From Symbiodinium natans (Eukaryota > Sar > Dinophyceae > Suessiales > Symbiodiniaceae): a stretch of DNA of 64,000 nt. The stretch lies in NCBI GenBank assembly GCA_905221605.1, contig CAJNDS010002832.1:185001-249000 (forward strand). Reading direction: 5' to 3'. Below, piece after piece: positions 53,656 to 64,000 of the stretch. Numbering within the stretch: position 1 is the stretch's first letter; every line of letters starts with the position of its first letter. A program made the position numbers and the translations under genes. The notes beneath the pieces are model-generated. The model was not told the origin of the DNA. It saw only the letters and a list, made by a program, of their open reading frames with translations, and did no database searches.

Positions 53656-54242
53656 CCAAGCAGAAAACGACCTTACAAGCACTGTGTGAAACACTAATCC
53701 CCGGGGCTCACGAACTTCAGGAGGAAGCGTTGTGCTATCCTCGAACCTTCCAGGCATACTACAAAAGCTTTTACTTGGAACCTCATGAGCCTCCTGGGCC
53801 TCCAACAGGTTCAAACAGGCCTGTGTTTTTGGCGTGCCTCGACGCTATGGCAGCCTTGCCTTATGCTCTGCAGCCCATGCACATCACATTCTGCTGTTCT
53901 CTCACAAGCAACGTTTGTGTGTGTGTGTGTTTGTTTTTTGGCGCCGCCCTCAGAAGTAGGAGTCGGCAAGGGAATCTGCATGCCTGATGTTTGCACTCCA
54001 GTCTCAGTAGCTCGAAAGTGCTGCAGGCTGTACGAAATCTAGGTCCAGATGTTCTTTAGGCAAGGACCATGCAATGCCGCAGGCGTCCACAGTTCTCATC
54101 CATGAATCAAGGCAGTATGTTGGCTGCTGAACCCGACAGTGCCAATTCCTACATCCAACGCTTGCGGAGACGAGGCAGACTCTCAGAAAGGCAGAGCGCG
54201 GCCTTAGCAGAGAAAGGCAAGAAGGCCAGTTCGATTCACATA
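53656..54242. other. Spacer with (GT)n
   Basis: (GT)8 at 53915-53930. Weak minus ORFs (53584-53814, 54004-54258) are not supported. Confidence 0.35.
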
Positions 54243-54485
54243 TTATAGAGCTGTACATTCACGGGTTTTCACAGCGGCATCTACCACGTGATGCATGTTG
54301 CAGCTCGACCTGCAAGCCACAGATAGAGTTTGATAGGACCCAAGGCGATGGAGTTTTTGCGCTCTACGCTTGTTCAGTGCGAGGCGGTCAGATCCGAGTG
54401 GTGCTTGCACATCTGTCGCAGTAGGACTGAAGAACGAGTGCACAATTTCGACCCTGCTCGGTAAACATTCCATGCCATGCTTCAC
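54243..54485 (-). CDS. Possible minus-strand exon
   Basis: The minus frame reads ECLPSRVEIVHSFFSPTATD, then LALNKRRAQKLHRLGSYQTL, and ends in TAA at 54245-54243. It may be an upstream exon of the gene ending at 53168, if a donor lies before its stop (GTGAAA near 54265). Confidence 0.4.
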   Translation of the reverse strand: MKHGMECLPSRVEIVHSFFSPTATDVQAPLGSDRLALNKRRAQKLHRLGSYQTLSVACRSSCNMHHVVDAAVKTRECTAL

Positions 54486-55729
54486 AAAATCGATCTCGCA
54501 CAGGGCTCACCTGTAGGACAGTGTTTGCAGGTTGAAGACCCTGTTTCTTTAGGTGTGGCTTGGCTTGGCCTGGCTCCTTTTTCTCCACAAATGCAAAAAC
54601 GTGTGCTGTTTCGATTCTTAGGTTACAGGTACCTGACTAGCCTGGTCTGTCGGGGGTGCATTAGAAAGCAAGCCCTATGTTCCTTGAGTACTTCGTCGCC
54701 CGTTGCAGGCAGACGTTACAGATCTCTGACAGGAGAAAGAGGAAGCTGCGCAGGATCTCCTGAAGCCCTGAAGACGATGATCCGCAATTCCTATTTATAT
54801 ATATATATGTGTGTGTATATATATATATATATATCATCCCCTGTGTGTATATATGGTCCTACATGTATATCTGATTGCTCCCCGCCCCCCCCCCCCCCAA
54901 AAAAAAAAAAAAAAATCTACATCTACAGGTTTCCAGAACCAAAACACTAAAATCAGGATGCCAAAAGCCCAAGCCAAACTCCGAAACCAAAAACACAAAA
55001 CATTATTCTGAGACTCTTGAAAAAGTCAAACCAAAACAACCCAAACCAAAACGAAAACAAAACCAACAAAAAACACATACAAAAAACGAACAAGGATTGC
55101 TTCCAAACTCTTGACGTCAAGGGGCAATGATTCGGAATAATGTTTTGTGTTTGAAATCGTTTGTTTTTTGGTTTGGGACTTTTGGTTTTCCTTTTCTTCC
55201 AAGAGTTTCGGAAATCTGTTTTTTGTATTGTTTGTTTGGTTGGTTGTTTTGTCTGGGCGAAGTTGGTTTGTCTGACAGGGTTGGAGTTCGGGCTTGGGTT
55301 CCGGGCTCGTGATGTGTTCAGCATCTACCCAGCACTTGACCTGCTTCCCGAGCTTAATGCTAAGCCCCGTGGGATGTGTGCATGAACCACAGGCGTCACA
55401 AGCGTTGCTGCTTCACGCGCCGGCTGCACCAGAAGGGTGAGTTGAACCTTCACTTACGGAGCTCCATGGCACGAGATTGCACCGAAGAGGTATCCATGAA
55501 GCACGAACATGCTGGGGACCGGCACGAGATGGCATGACATCGCACAGTGCAGACAAGACTTTCTTCCCAGACCAGTCTTAGCGACATCCAACTCTAGCGG
55601 AGATCCTTTCCCCCAATTCGAAGCCCACTCGCCATGCGCTCTGGGCCCCGGCGCACTTTGCTTTGGGTGCAGGCTGGGGGTGTAGCATGGCGCTTTTAAG
55701 GCGTTGGGCGATGCAGTGGAGCCTGGAGT
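54486..55729. other. Low-complexity spacer with inverted A/C- and G/T-rich halves
   Basis: (TA)n/(GT)n at 54797-54850, a C-run then A-run at 54885-54915, then an A/C-rich 54940-55090 half facing a T/G-rich 55130-55270 half. AAACACAAAACATTATTC (54991-55008) has a perfect reverse complement at 55135-55152. No gene seen. Confidence 0.5.
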
Positions 55730-56890
55730 TTAGAGCCTAGCGCCTAGGGTGTAGTCCGGTATGGTGAGGTGCGGAGCATAGCGGAGTTGAGGGTCTGTGG
55801 ATCCATGTCGGTGAGCGGGCGATGTATTGGGCAGGTGCCAAATATGGAGCCCTGGCTCTAATGAACCCTCGATATCTTTGCCTGCGCAGTTGGACATTGT
55901 TGGACTGCCCCAAGCAGCTAGAAGCCTGACACCTGAGCCGTAGAGCCTGCACCCCAGAAACCAACAAAGCGTCACATGGCATAAGCTTGGGCGAGCGAGA
56001 AGCCTCGGAAACACAGATGATCTGTTGAGCGGGAGGGTTTCTGCAGCTACTTGAAACATAATGAGAACAAGACATGTGGTAAGATCGAAGAATAGCGCGA
56101 AGTCGCAGGGCAACAGTTCCGGTTGGATATGTTTTTGCCGGAGCTTGTCATCATCCTGCTGGCATTGCAGGCCTACCAGTCCAAAGAGGGCCTTAAATTA
56201 GAGTGGTGTCTACTGGTCGCTAGAAACCCTAAACCCTTGAAGCCCTGGAATTTACAGAAGGATGACCTTCTCTGGCCTTCGGGGGGTTCTCGTTCCCCTG
56301 GCTGTGACGGAGCCAACCCTTCAAATCCCAGATCGACATCCTATAATTCGGGAAGATCTGATGGCCCTGTTGCATTCGCTACAACTTCAAGAACTCAAAA
56401 AATCAAAAAAAATCAATAACAACTCACGATCTTAGCTAGGTAGTGCCCTGGTAGCCCTTGGTAGCGAAAGCCCCTTAGCAACCCGGGCACCGAACCACCA
56501 GTCTCGCGGAGCGCTCAAGCGCAGGCGAAGACCCCGAAGACCCCGAAGACCCAGGCCCAGGCCCAGCGACGCTGGCCTCTCGGCTGTAAGCGCGGGGGAG
56601 GTTCAGGGTTCAGGAAGTTTAGGGCTTAGGCTTTTAAGGAGCTTTCGGGCATTTTGGGTAGAGTTGCCACACTTTTGTATCGCCTGTAAGCTAAGGAGAG
56701 AGGCGCCGATCACGAAGGAGTTAAACCTCCTTGCGACACTGTTGGCTAAAAAGCTGAGATTCAGATACAGGACGTCGCAGACCGATGCCAAGCGTTTTCA
56801 AGGATAGAGACCCCTGAGGGCAGCGCGGACCCCCTCCGCTTCTTCTGCAGTGTGCAAGCGTGCAGAATGCCCGAGACACAGTAGACGCTA
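55730..56890. other. Spacer
   Basis: Minus ORFs 55730-56113 and 55737-56075 overlap in different frames and are not protein-like. A telomere-like remnant lies at 56598-56630. No gene supported. Confidence 0.35.
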
Positions 56891-57100
56891 GTGTCGGTAC
56901 TCCCGTCGCTCTGCCTAAGATGCGCAGTTCGCTTCATGGCGCCCCGTCGCATGCTACACTTGTTGGCGGCCTGCTGCCCAGATGCAGTCCTGCAGTTTGG
57001 CCACCACATGTTGGACTTCGACCTCGGCATCGGCACAGTCTTGGAAGTGCGAGTTCGTTTTACAACTTTCACTTTTGTTCCCATTCGCCTGGTGCACTAA
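56891..57100 (+). CDS. Possible terminal exon
   Basis: The frame reads CAVRFMAPRRMLHLLAACCP, then DAVLQFGHHMLDFDLGIGTV, and ends TFVPIRLVH and TAA. Mixed hydrophobic and basic composition is plausible for the end of a folded domain. The 5' boundary is unknown. Confidence 0.45.
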   Translation: MSVLPSLCLRCAVRFMAPRRMLHLLAACCPDAVLQFGHHMLDFDLGIGTVLEVRVRFTTFTFVPIRLVH

Positions 57101-58559
57101 CTAGCGCATGTCGAGCAGGCCGCTCACGGCCTATTTAAAGCACTCTCATGCCTCCCGACTTCACAAGTCGTTCCCAGCTGGGGCGGACCACGAAATCAAG
57201 TTTCCGCCCCGATCCTTTTGTATTGCCAGAAGGTGCTGGACCGCTCAAAAACCCTGAGATGCCATCTCCATGGGTCTGGACTTCCGAGATCTAAGGAAGT
57301 TGATGCCTTTGCATGGGATGCGGACGGTGCCCTAGTCTCGATCTGGAGGGTCCAGCGCCGGAGCGGATTGGAGGCATTGCCTTGCCGCAGGCTCTGAGGC
57401 CTCGCCGCTGTGAAAGGCAGTTCCTTTCATGAGCTAAGCAGCTGGCGACTTCCTACTCTTCGTTCCCAGCACAAGGGTCTCAAGCTCATCCGACATGCAA
57501 AAGGCTCCATGCCCTTGAGCGAACCTTCCGTCTGAGAAGATTGGGCATTCAGCTCGGAGTGTGCGATGAGGCCCTTGTTCATAGGTCTAGAGGACAAAAT
57601 GAACCCAAAATTGGGGGTCATATACCCTTTTCTACTATAATCCCTGTTAGAGGACCTGCCAATCTGGAGCTCAGCGCTTCAGGGCGGGTCCTCCGATTAT
57701 GTGCGCCGGAAGTCTTTGGTTTTTTTTGGGGAATGTTTTGGGGCAGTGCATCTCCGGCCCAGAGGCAACCTTCCCTGCTTCATTACAAAGCCTTCAGCGG
57801 GTTTAGGGTTCACGGGGTTCAGGGTTTAATGTTTGTAGTTTATAGGGCATGGGAGGTGCAAGATCTAGCGTTCTGCACGTTGGAAAACGGGCCCAGGAGA
57901 TAGGGCCACGGCCCGGGATTGTCGGGGACTCCCTGGTGAGTTTCGAGCCGTTAAGGGTCCCGTATGGACATTCAGGCGCCATGTTTCGAGAGCCGCCAGC
58001 CTTGTTTCTGGTAAAAACTGCCAGACCCCAAAGAATTCTCGAGGTGCTGAGGGAAGACTGAGATACCCCGGATGCGCTTTACAATCATGTCGCTGTAGCG
58101 AGCGCAGCAAGAAAGCCGTGCGTTGCCTTAGATGGTCTGAGATGACTGTTGCGGTTGCACTCTCTGAATTGAGCTGATGCAGTCAAAGAGACATGGCTGC
58201 CCTCACAGCCTTGAATTCCCAAAGCCTGGAGTTCTTCGGAATCTTTTAGACTCCCTGTGTCGCCCGACCGCAAGAAATCTGTAATTTTGATCCGAGCCAT
58301 AAAACCGTTCATGTCGAGGCGGGGAATCGATCAAGTTTCGGTCCACTTCAGCGAGAAAAGAGCACTGTGAAGACCAAGAAAGCGCTGATCCATATGATCC
58401 CTGTGCCTTAAAAAGAGAACCTTAGACTCTTCATGGGATGACCTGCTTTCCGTGGAGCTAGCTCAGCTGACGCCGGCATTCGCTGAATGCTCCAGAACCC
58501 AAGAGCAGCAGTAGCAGTAGCAGTCGCAGTCCCTGAGCTTGTTGCTTGATAACTGACCG
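57101..58559. other. Spacer
   Basis: Telomere-like GTTTAGGGTTCACGGGGTTCAGGG at about 57800-57830. Plus ORF 57541-57903 and several minus ORFs are weak. No gene supported. Confidence 0.35.
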
Positions 58560-58565
58560 TTGTTC

Positions 58566-58751
58566 ATGTCGTTCATTGCCTCTTTTGCTCCGTTGTATTT
58601 GCGGATCCTTGGCTGTTGTCTGTCGACTTATGGCCCGAATGCTCCATTGCCGCCCAAGGGGCTTTGCAAAACCGACTACTTGTCTGGTCCAGCCCAAGAT
58701 AAGCAGACATCTCATGCTCCCACCAGAATGCTGGAATTCGAAGACATCTGA
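58566..58751 (+). CDS. Small ORF or exon, unknown
   Basis: ATG at 58566 reads MSFIASFAPLYLRILGCCLS, then YGPNAPLPPKGLCKTDYLSG, and ends TRMLEFEDI and TGA. It starts hydrophobic (possible signal or anchor) and then becomes polar. It could be a short complete protein or a terminal exon. Confidence 0.45.
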   Translation: MSFIASFAPLYLRILGCCLSTYGPNAPLPPKGLCKTDYLSGPAQDKQTSHAPTRMLEFEDI

Positions 58752-58822
58752 GGGAGAATCACAAAGTCAACGACTCTGCTCCCTTTGCTTGCTTCGAAGA
58801 GTCCTCGTCCCTGTCCACGCAG

Positions 58823-59005
58823 GTGAGCACGTGCGAAGATGCGCACGCCTGGCGAAAGTGTGCCAACACCAGCCGGGACCAGGCTACGTGTTTGCAGTCA
58901 GGTTGGCACACAAAGCCAAGAATGCCAAAACCATGGACAGCTTTTGCTGACCAGGGCCACGCGCGAGGCCACTCTCATCCCATCGGAGGACATGCGAAGC
59001 AGTGA
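58823..59005 (+). CDS. Possible exon
   Basis: After CCACGCAG, the frame reads VSTCEDAHAWRKCANTSRDQ, then ATCLQSGWHTKPRMPKPW, to TGA at 59003-59005. Two Cys-spaced segments; no family recognised. Confidence 0.35.
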   Translation: MSTCEDAHAWRKCANTSRDQATCLQSGWHTKPRMPKPWTAFADQGHARGHSHPIGGHAKQ

Positions 59006-59700
59006 GCAGCGTTGTGTTCGAAAGATGACGAGACTTCATTTTAAGTAACGGAGATGCAGAAACACTTGGAACAGCGTTTCAGTGGAATCTATGCCTGACT
59101 GTTGCCCCTGGGTCATCTGCCGAGACCCCATCATCCCTTTTCAATCCTCACAATTCCTTCCCTTGTTGCTGCTTGGGGCCTCTTGTGCACAAGTCTCGCC
59201 CTGGCACGTCGAGCCATCATTTGAGTTGTTGTTTTCTTCATGACGCTTGGGCAGATCTAAACCTCAGAGAGCATAGACCTGGCGAGCAGACCACTAGGCG
59301 CAGGGCTGAAATCTGTTAACCTGTTCTTGCCCTCATGTCTCAGTCTTCCCTGTTCAAGCGGGGGACATGCAAGACCAGTCCGTCTCCGTCTCGCTCCTAG
59401 CAGGTCCAAACCTTGAACCCTAAGTCTTTCCTGCAGAACACAATAACCCGCTTGAGCAGATTGCGGTCCATGGTATTCCATGATACTCATAGTAACTTAG
59501 TAGCCATAATAGTACACTCTTCCTTCATTCTGCCTGGAAAATAACAGTAAGTATTCCATGGTGGTCACACCTTCGCCGCTTTTCTTGCTTCAGCAGCGAC
59601 CAACACCACGTCTAGACACTTGAGAGTCCCACACCCCAGCCGCAGTTTTGCCATCTGTTTTCACTTTGAACCATGCGGCCATTGCGCGGTGGACTTCTCG
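59006..59700. other. Spacer
   Basis: No supported exon. Several CCATGG and CCATGATA-type short words recur at 59470-59570 without clear structure. Confidence 0.3.
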
Positions 59701-59703
59701 TGA

Positions 59704-59895
59704 ATGGCAGCACTTGCAGCTTATTCACGCGGGACTGACACGGAGGAGGCTTTCGCAGATACTCTGGAGCAGAGTTGCCATCAGGAGAGAGGCTCCGTGG
59801 CTTGCCTTCGCAGGCTTTCTGCTTGTGCGAGTCGCGGGGCGTGGGTAACCATCGCATCACCTGCCCGAAGCGCCTCTGTGTGCGTCGCCGGGTAG
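59704..59895 (+). CDS. Possible coding segment
   Basis: An ATG-initiated frame reads MAALAAYSRGTDTEEAFADT then LEQSCHQERGSVACLRRLSA to TAG 59893-59895. The +1 frame (59648-59848) is also protein-like, so which is read is unclear. Confidence 0.35.
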   Translation: MAALAAYSRGTDTEEAFADTLEQSCHQERGSVACLRRLSACASRGAWVTIASPARSASVCVAG

Positions 59896-60530
59896 CTTGG
59901 GCGTGTCCGAACTGCAGAGGTCGAGTTGTCAGACCTGGTGCTATTCTTGGACCAGGCGCTGACACCGCCCTTACGAATTCAGCGTCGTTTTGTCAAAAGA
60001 GAGGTAACCCGCAGGGTTGATTCCACCTTCTCGCTGCTAAAAATAGCCAGGTCTGTGCTGTGCCCCCCCTGAAACATGCATGTGGCCCTTCACTTTGCGT
60101 ATCGCCCGCGCACCTCACTTTCCGGCCAAAATAGATTGGGAGGGAAGTTCCGTGGCCATCATAGAAGATGTAAATAAAGCAATCACATTAACTACCAGAA
60201 AAGCTTCCGCGTGTTACGCCAGCTAGTCTGGGCATGGCAGAAATGCAGAGGCCTACTTGTCAGACCTGGCTCCATGCTTTGAGTGCCGACACCGTCCTTC
60301 TGAGTTTATGTGGGGTTTAGGGTTTGGGGTTTTCAGGTTTAGGGTTTAGGTCAAGAACAGGCGCTCCGTGGGGCTTTTTCCGTCTTCTCCTCATTGTTGT
60401 GGAGCCAGTTCCGTGCTGTCCCTCCTGAGGACACACGCGTGGCCATCACCTTGCAAAAACATCGCCCTCGCATGTCTCGTTCCATGGCCACCGGTGCCCG
60501 TCACAGAGCCTCCTAGCCTGTAGGAACGAC
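59895..60530 (+). repeat. Diverged tandem duplication (~320 bp period)
   Basis: CTGCAGAGG.....TTGTCAGACCTGG.....TGCCGACACCG(C/T)CCTT occurs at about 59908-59975 and 60242-60302. The following parts (CTGTGCTGTGCCCC/CCGTGCTGTCCCTCC; TGTGGCC/CGTGGCC; ATCGCCC..CGC) also align. Confidence 0.6.
60306..60352. repeat. Telomere-like remnant
   Basis: GGGGTTTAGGGTTTGGGG and GGTTTAGGGTTTAGG, degenerate TTTAGGG units, inside the second copy of the tandem duplication. Confidence 0.8.
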
Positions 60531-60751
60531 ACTGAGTTGATCCGAGGGGAGCCGCTAAGAAGGTATGCTGTGCCTTTCATTATCCCGCTATCTATTCTTT
60601 CCTTGTCTATGCATGCACCTACGCCGGCCTAGGCCGAGTTGCCTCGCGACTTCTGATATGAGCAGCAGTTAGGCCTCTGACAGGCAAAACACATGGAGGC
60701 CCTTCAAGGAAACTGAAGTCAGTGCTCAACACTACACGAACCGATGGCGGC
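60531..60751. other. Spacer
   Basis: No exon or repeat supported. Confidence 0.3.
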
Positions 60752-61438
60752 CTACCATGTGCCGATTTCCCGTTTACATATCTTGGGCCTACATAGCCGA
60801 CAAGGGACGGCTTCGCTTCCTGTGGTCTTCCAGGTGTGTGACAGGTCTAGGCCAGCGCGCATGCAAGTCTTATGGCGGTCAAGACTAACGCGAACTTGAA
60901 GAGTTTTCTGTCTTTTGCACTCGGAAAAGCAATGAAAAGCATGAAGGACCCTGGGTTGCACAAAGATTTATGGGAAGCCCAGTCTTGATCCAGGGCAAGG
61001 CTCGAAGACACTGAGTTCGGAATGCAACAGGCTGTTGACCGAGCTGCAGCCTTTCTAGGAACTTCGTATCTCCACCGCGGTTTCAGCAAACCTCTTCGCA
61101 GGGTTCTGGGGTTGAAGTCATAGCATACAGGAGCCAGTTTGTCTACGAACCTCAGGAAGGTTCTTGAAAGAGAGATGCCTTTCAGGGGAAGGTAGCGTTG
61201 TGGGCTGCCTCTGCTCCGTATCAACACCTATGGTGCCTCTGCCCTCGCTGAGCATGCCCGTCATCAACGGGTAGAAGCACCAACTGTCTGGAAGTTCTGA
61301 GGCATGAGGCACTGACCACAAAGTTTCCATTTTGTCCTCAGTTGTAGTAGAGGTTTGCTTGAAAACAAGACGGCAGTGCAACGCTGCCCCTTCCATGGAG
61401 TTGGAGGGGATTGCTGCAGTGGGTCCAAAGACTCTCAT
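60752..61438 (-). pseudogene. Minus-strand coding-like stretch across three frames
   Basis: Three overlapping minus frames read as protein in succession: 61438-61118 (ATG; KMETLWSVPHASELPDSWCF), 61227-60847 (LSRTFLRFVDKLAPVCYDFN) and 60961-60752 (LDRHKTCMRAGLDLSHTW). The pattern fits a frameshifted pseudogene or exons whose introns I could not place. Family not recognised. Confidence 0.35.
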
Positions 61439-62829
61439 GGTTCGGGGCCCTAGCAGGTTAACCCCCTCAATCCAACCTCAAATTGATAGAAAAGCGTCCT
61501 TCAGATCAACGATTCATGTGGCCTGGCACGGCGCGCTCTTGTAGAAGTTGCCATTCTCGGTGACCTTTCGCCCGTGCTTCTACTTTGCATTGTATCTGCT
61601 AGACACACTGTTTTTTTCAAGGAGAATGAAAGAATGAAACCGTAATTAGAGCCCCTTCACAGCCTCCACTGCGTCGTGGGAATTTGCTTCGTTTGTGGTA
61701 TCGTGCCACGAGCCCATTGCAGAAGCGTCTTGGCATAATGCTACAAGGAGCGGAAGGGCTGGCCGTTCAGCCGGGTTGAGGCTGCGACATCCAGGAAAAG
61801 ACTTCTCCCAGGTCTCACAGAACTGATGTGGTGTCCATCCTCCCAGAGAGGTGACGTATATTGGCGTTTCTTCCCATCTGCAATGTTCTCACATCCCGCG
61901 CAACATGTTTGTTGTAAGGGGTATCCTCCTGTGTTCATGTTCTTCAAGATCTACCGTCGCCTGCGCGAGTTTGTGGCTGTTGGGATGTCGCTGCCTTGGC
62001 TGCGTGGCTCTTCTGAGTTGAAGTTATCCCAAGGCTTGGCCTCGTTGCTGTCAAGGTACAGTGGAATCCTTGGAGCCTGCAAGCGGGCGCCACTGCGTCT
62101 CTCTTCCTGCATCTTAAGACATAGCAATCAGGCAGAGGCGTGCAGTCGCGGCCACTCCTACGGAGACCAGTGGAGAGGCTCTGTAGCCCCAAAAAGGATA
62201 TTGTGGTACCAGCCGTTGATGTGGGCTTCATGTATCGCCCAGCTCGGCTTGTTGCCCGCTGCAGTCAAAGGCTTGCAGCCAGAGGCTTTCTCAAGGGGTG
62301 TCACCGTATAAACCTTCAACCCCAAGTCTGAACTCAGTCTACAAGTGGCAGTTGCCTGATAGGACACGCTCCAGTACTACTGCCATCCACTGTCCCTGGC
62401 ATGCCTGCATATGCCTACTGCCTGCTCAGTCTTCACGCCGCCAGCTAGGTTAATGAGGAGAGGGCCCCCAACGACCCCCAAATAGATCTCTTGCAGCTAC
62501 TACACTTACTACACCCATGGCCTGCAGCCTTTGCAGGCTTTTGCAGGTGCAGTGGTGTTTTTGGGCTTGTGTTCTGTGCTTCCAGACTCAGAGTTCTCTG
62601 TCACTGTGAAGGAGGCCGTCCGAGCACTGGATCACTGGGTCTTTCTGCCTTAGTTGTAAAAACGCGACCATGCACTCCATGGATCAGAAATTGAGACATA
62701 CATGTGGACTCCAGTAGGGCCGTGGCAGAATCTTTGGTGCTTGCAGCCAAGCCTCCTTGAGTGCAGGACCTAAGGTTTAGGCTCTGCATTTTAGGACCTA
62801 AAGGGTTTCTAGGTTTGCAGCCTTGTTAG
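61439..62829. other. Spacer with weak ORFs
   Basis: Plus 61826-62311 (161 codons) and minus 61944-62231 overlap. Neither has convincing boundaries or composition. Confidence 0.3.
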
Positions 62830-63024
62830 ATGCCCGAGTATATGCCATTGACAGCATATGTCAATGTGCCACGCCTTGTGCATCTCTTGGGTGACCTGAA
62901 GGGTGCCCCATTTCCGGAGGAGACGGTGCTTCCTCGTTTCTTGTTCACTTCTGTACAGTCTGATCAAGGATATTGTGTCGCAGGCTTTCCTGTGGCTTCT
63001 TGTTATTCAATAGCAAGTCGGTGA
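62830..63024 (+). CDS. Possible first exon or small ORF
   Basis: An ATG-initiated frame reads MPEYMPLTAYVNVPRLVHLL, then GDLKGAPFPEETVLPRFLFT, and ends ASCYSIASR and TGA. It is strongly protein-like over 60 codons. The reading after a CAG at about 62982 is weaker and may be intron. Confidence 0.45.
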   Translation: MPEYMPLTAYVNVPRLVHLLGDLKGAPFPEETVLPRFLFTSVQSDQGYCVAGFPVASCYSIASR

Positions 63025-64000
63025 GCAGGCCGCTACTTTCCGTTCGAGGCGTCTGTACATGCCAGCACATGATAGCATCCATCTCCGATGCACCTTTGCA
63101 ACGTGCAAGGATACATCTCGTATGCGGTGCCTAACTCGTTTCTCGCGGGATAGAAACAGGGGCTTGCAGGATGCATTCGGATAGTGGCGAATGAAAAAGA
63201 ACGTCGAAAACAACATGTAAATTACGAATGTGTTACGCTCGTGTTCGTTCTGCTGGTGTCCAGGATCGCAGGAGCATCGATCTCCCAGCACAGTTGCTTG
63301 GCACAGCTGAAACCTGAGCTCCTGTGGCGATGAATTCATATTCTTGCAGCTCTTAGCTCGGCGAGGAAGCACACGGGGAATTTGCTAAATGATTCCCTTC
63401 TGGCTTCCCAGGTAGGTTCCTTACTCTGTAGGGTACCCCAAAGGGCCCATGATCCACAACACACCCCCACACGTCCTGTACCGCTGAGGCGTGCACCCAG
63501 CCTTTGGTCATGTTGTTTCTGCAGCAGTTGAACCATGGACCGGTAATAATCCTATGTCCCGACTGAGAAGAAGCAGTTCAATCCCCATGGTATAATTGGC
63601 ACCATAAGGAGAATCAAGCATTCTCGGAGGTGGATTTAGGGTCGGCGTCGTGCGGCAAGGGGCTGAAGAGCGTCACATCTCCAGAGACAAGTGGAAAGCA
63701 CGGGCGCGTGCTAAGTTTGCGGGCGGAGCCTCGTCTGTTCGCTCTCAAGACTCCCTGCGAGGAGCACTCTTCTGGCTTCCTGCACCAATTTCAGCCACTT
63801 CTTTCCCATTTCCATTTTAACCGTAAACCCTAAACCCTAATTAACTTAGGAACTGTTGAGGTTATTTCTCAAGGCCAGAGCTTGTGAGCTTGACTCGTGC
63901 ATTTTGCACCTGTGTCTTCGTGCTTTGCGACCCCCGGAGCTAGACGACGTCAAATAGAGCTGTCATGTCAAACATCCTCTGTAATTCGGCAGCCATGTGA
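63025..64000. other. Spacer to window end
   Basis: Plus 63630-63833 (GSASCGKGLKSVTSPETSGK) is a weak candidate; the minus ORFs are not supported. CCCTAAACCCTAA at 63827-63840 is another telomere-like remnant. Confidence 0.3.

Overview
The window looks like nuclear DNA of a dinoflagellate, most plausibly a Symbiodiniaceae-type genome. The reasons are: coding sequence broken into many short exons whose introns often begin with GC and end with AG; scattered TTTAGGG/CCCTAAA-type tracts far from any chromosome end; a decayed LINE-type reverse transcriptase with C2H2 fingers; dense microsatellites; and no bacterial gene organisation. I did not find a spliced-leader gene, tRNA or rRNA. The taxonomic call is an inference; GC donors, internal telomere-like repeats and ankyrin expansion fit it, but TTTAGGG repeats also occur in plants and other algae.

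Layout. 1-7347 (+): part of a large multi-exon gene for an unrecognised Cys-containing protein; several exons join in phase across 62-96 nt introns, and a motif of the form CG..AL..F..(RYRC) recurs three times. 7440-10199 (+): further exon-like segments ending in a convincing terminal exon (9848-10199). 11.7-14.5 kb (+): a second multi-exon gene (coiled-coil-like piece, then exons around 13.3-14.0 kb, one with an in-frame TGA). 15.6 kb: one more (+) exon. 17.37-18.35 kb: a very large foldback (hairpin) element. 18.3-21.2 kb: weak candidates on both strands. 21.74-23.97 kb: an RCC1-repeat fragment next to a 5'-truncated LINE with frameshifts. 24.9-25.85 kb (+): two good exons. 26-37 kb: mostly spacer with low-confidence ORFs and microsatellites; a minus-strand terminal exon at 37180-37545.

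The main feature is 37.7-52.9 kb (+): one apparently intact ankyrin-repeat gene. Nine tandem genomic units each carry an 80-nt exon plus a 16-22-nt microexon which together encode one ankyrin repeat, normally exactly 33 residues. A leading exon with the first repeat and a last exon with a partial repeat and stop flank them. Splicing all exons gives 1,224 nt (408 codons including stop) with no in-frame stop. Units A/B and E/F are nearly identical, so the array is still expanding. An intron in the middle of the array holds a block of telomere-like octamers.

52.9-64 kb: a convergent minus-strand terminal exon (53168-53416), a second minus-strand exon candidate, simple repeats, and several low-confidence ORFs with locally duplicated sequence. 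Most of the window, by length, is intron or spacer.
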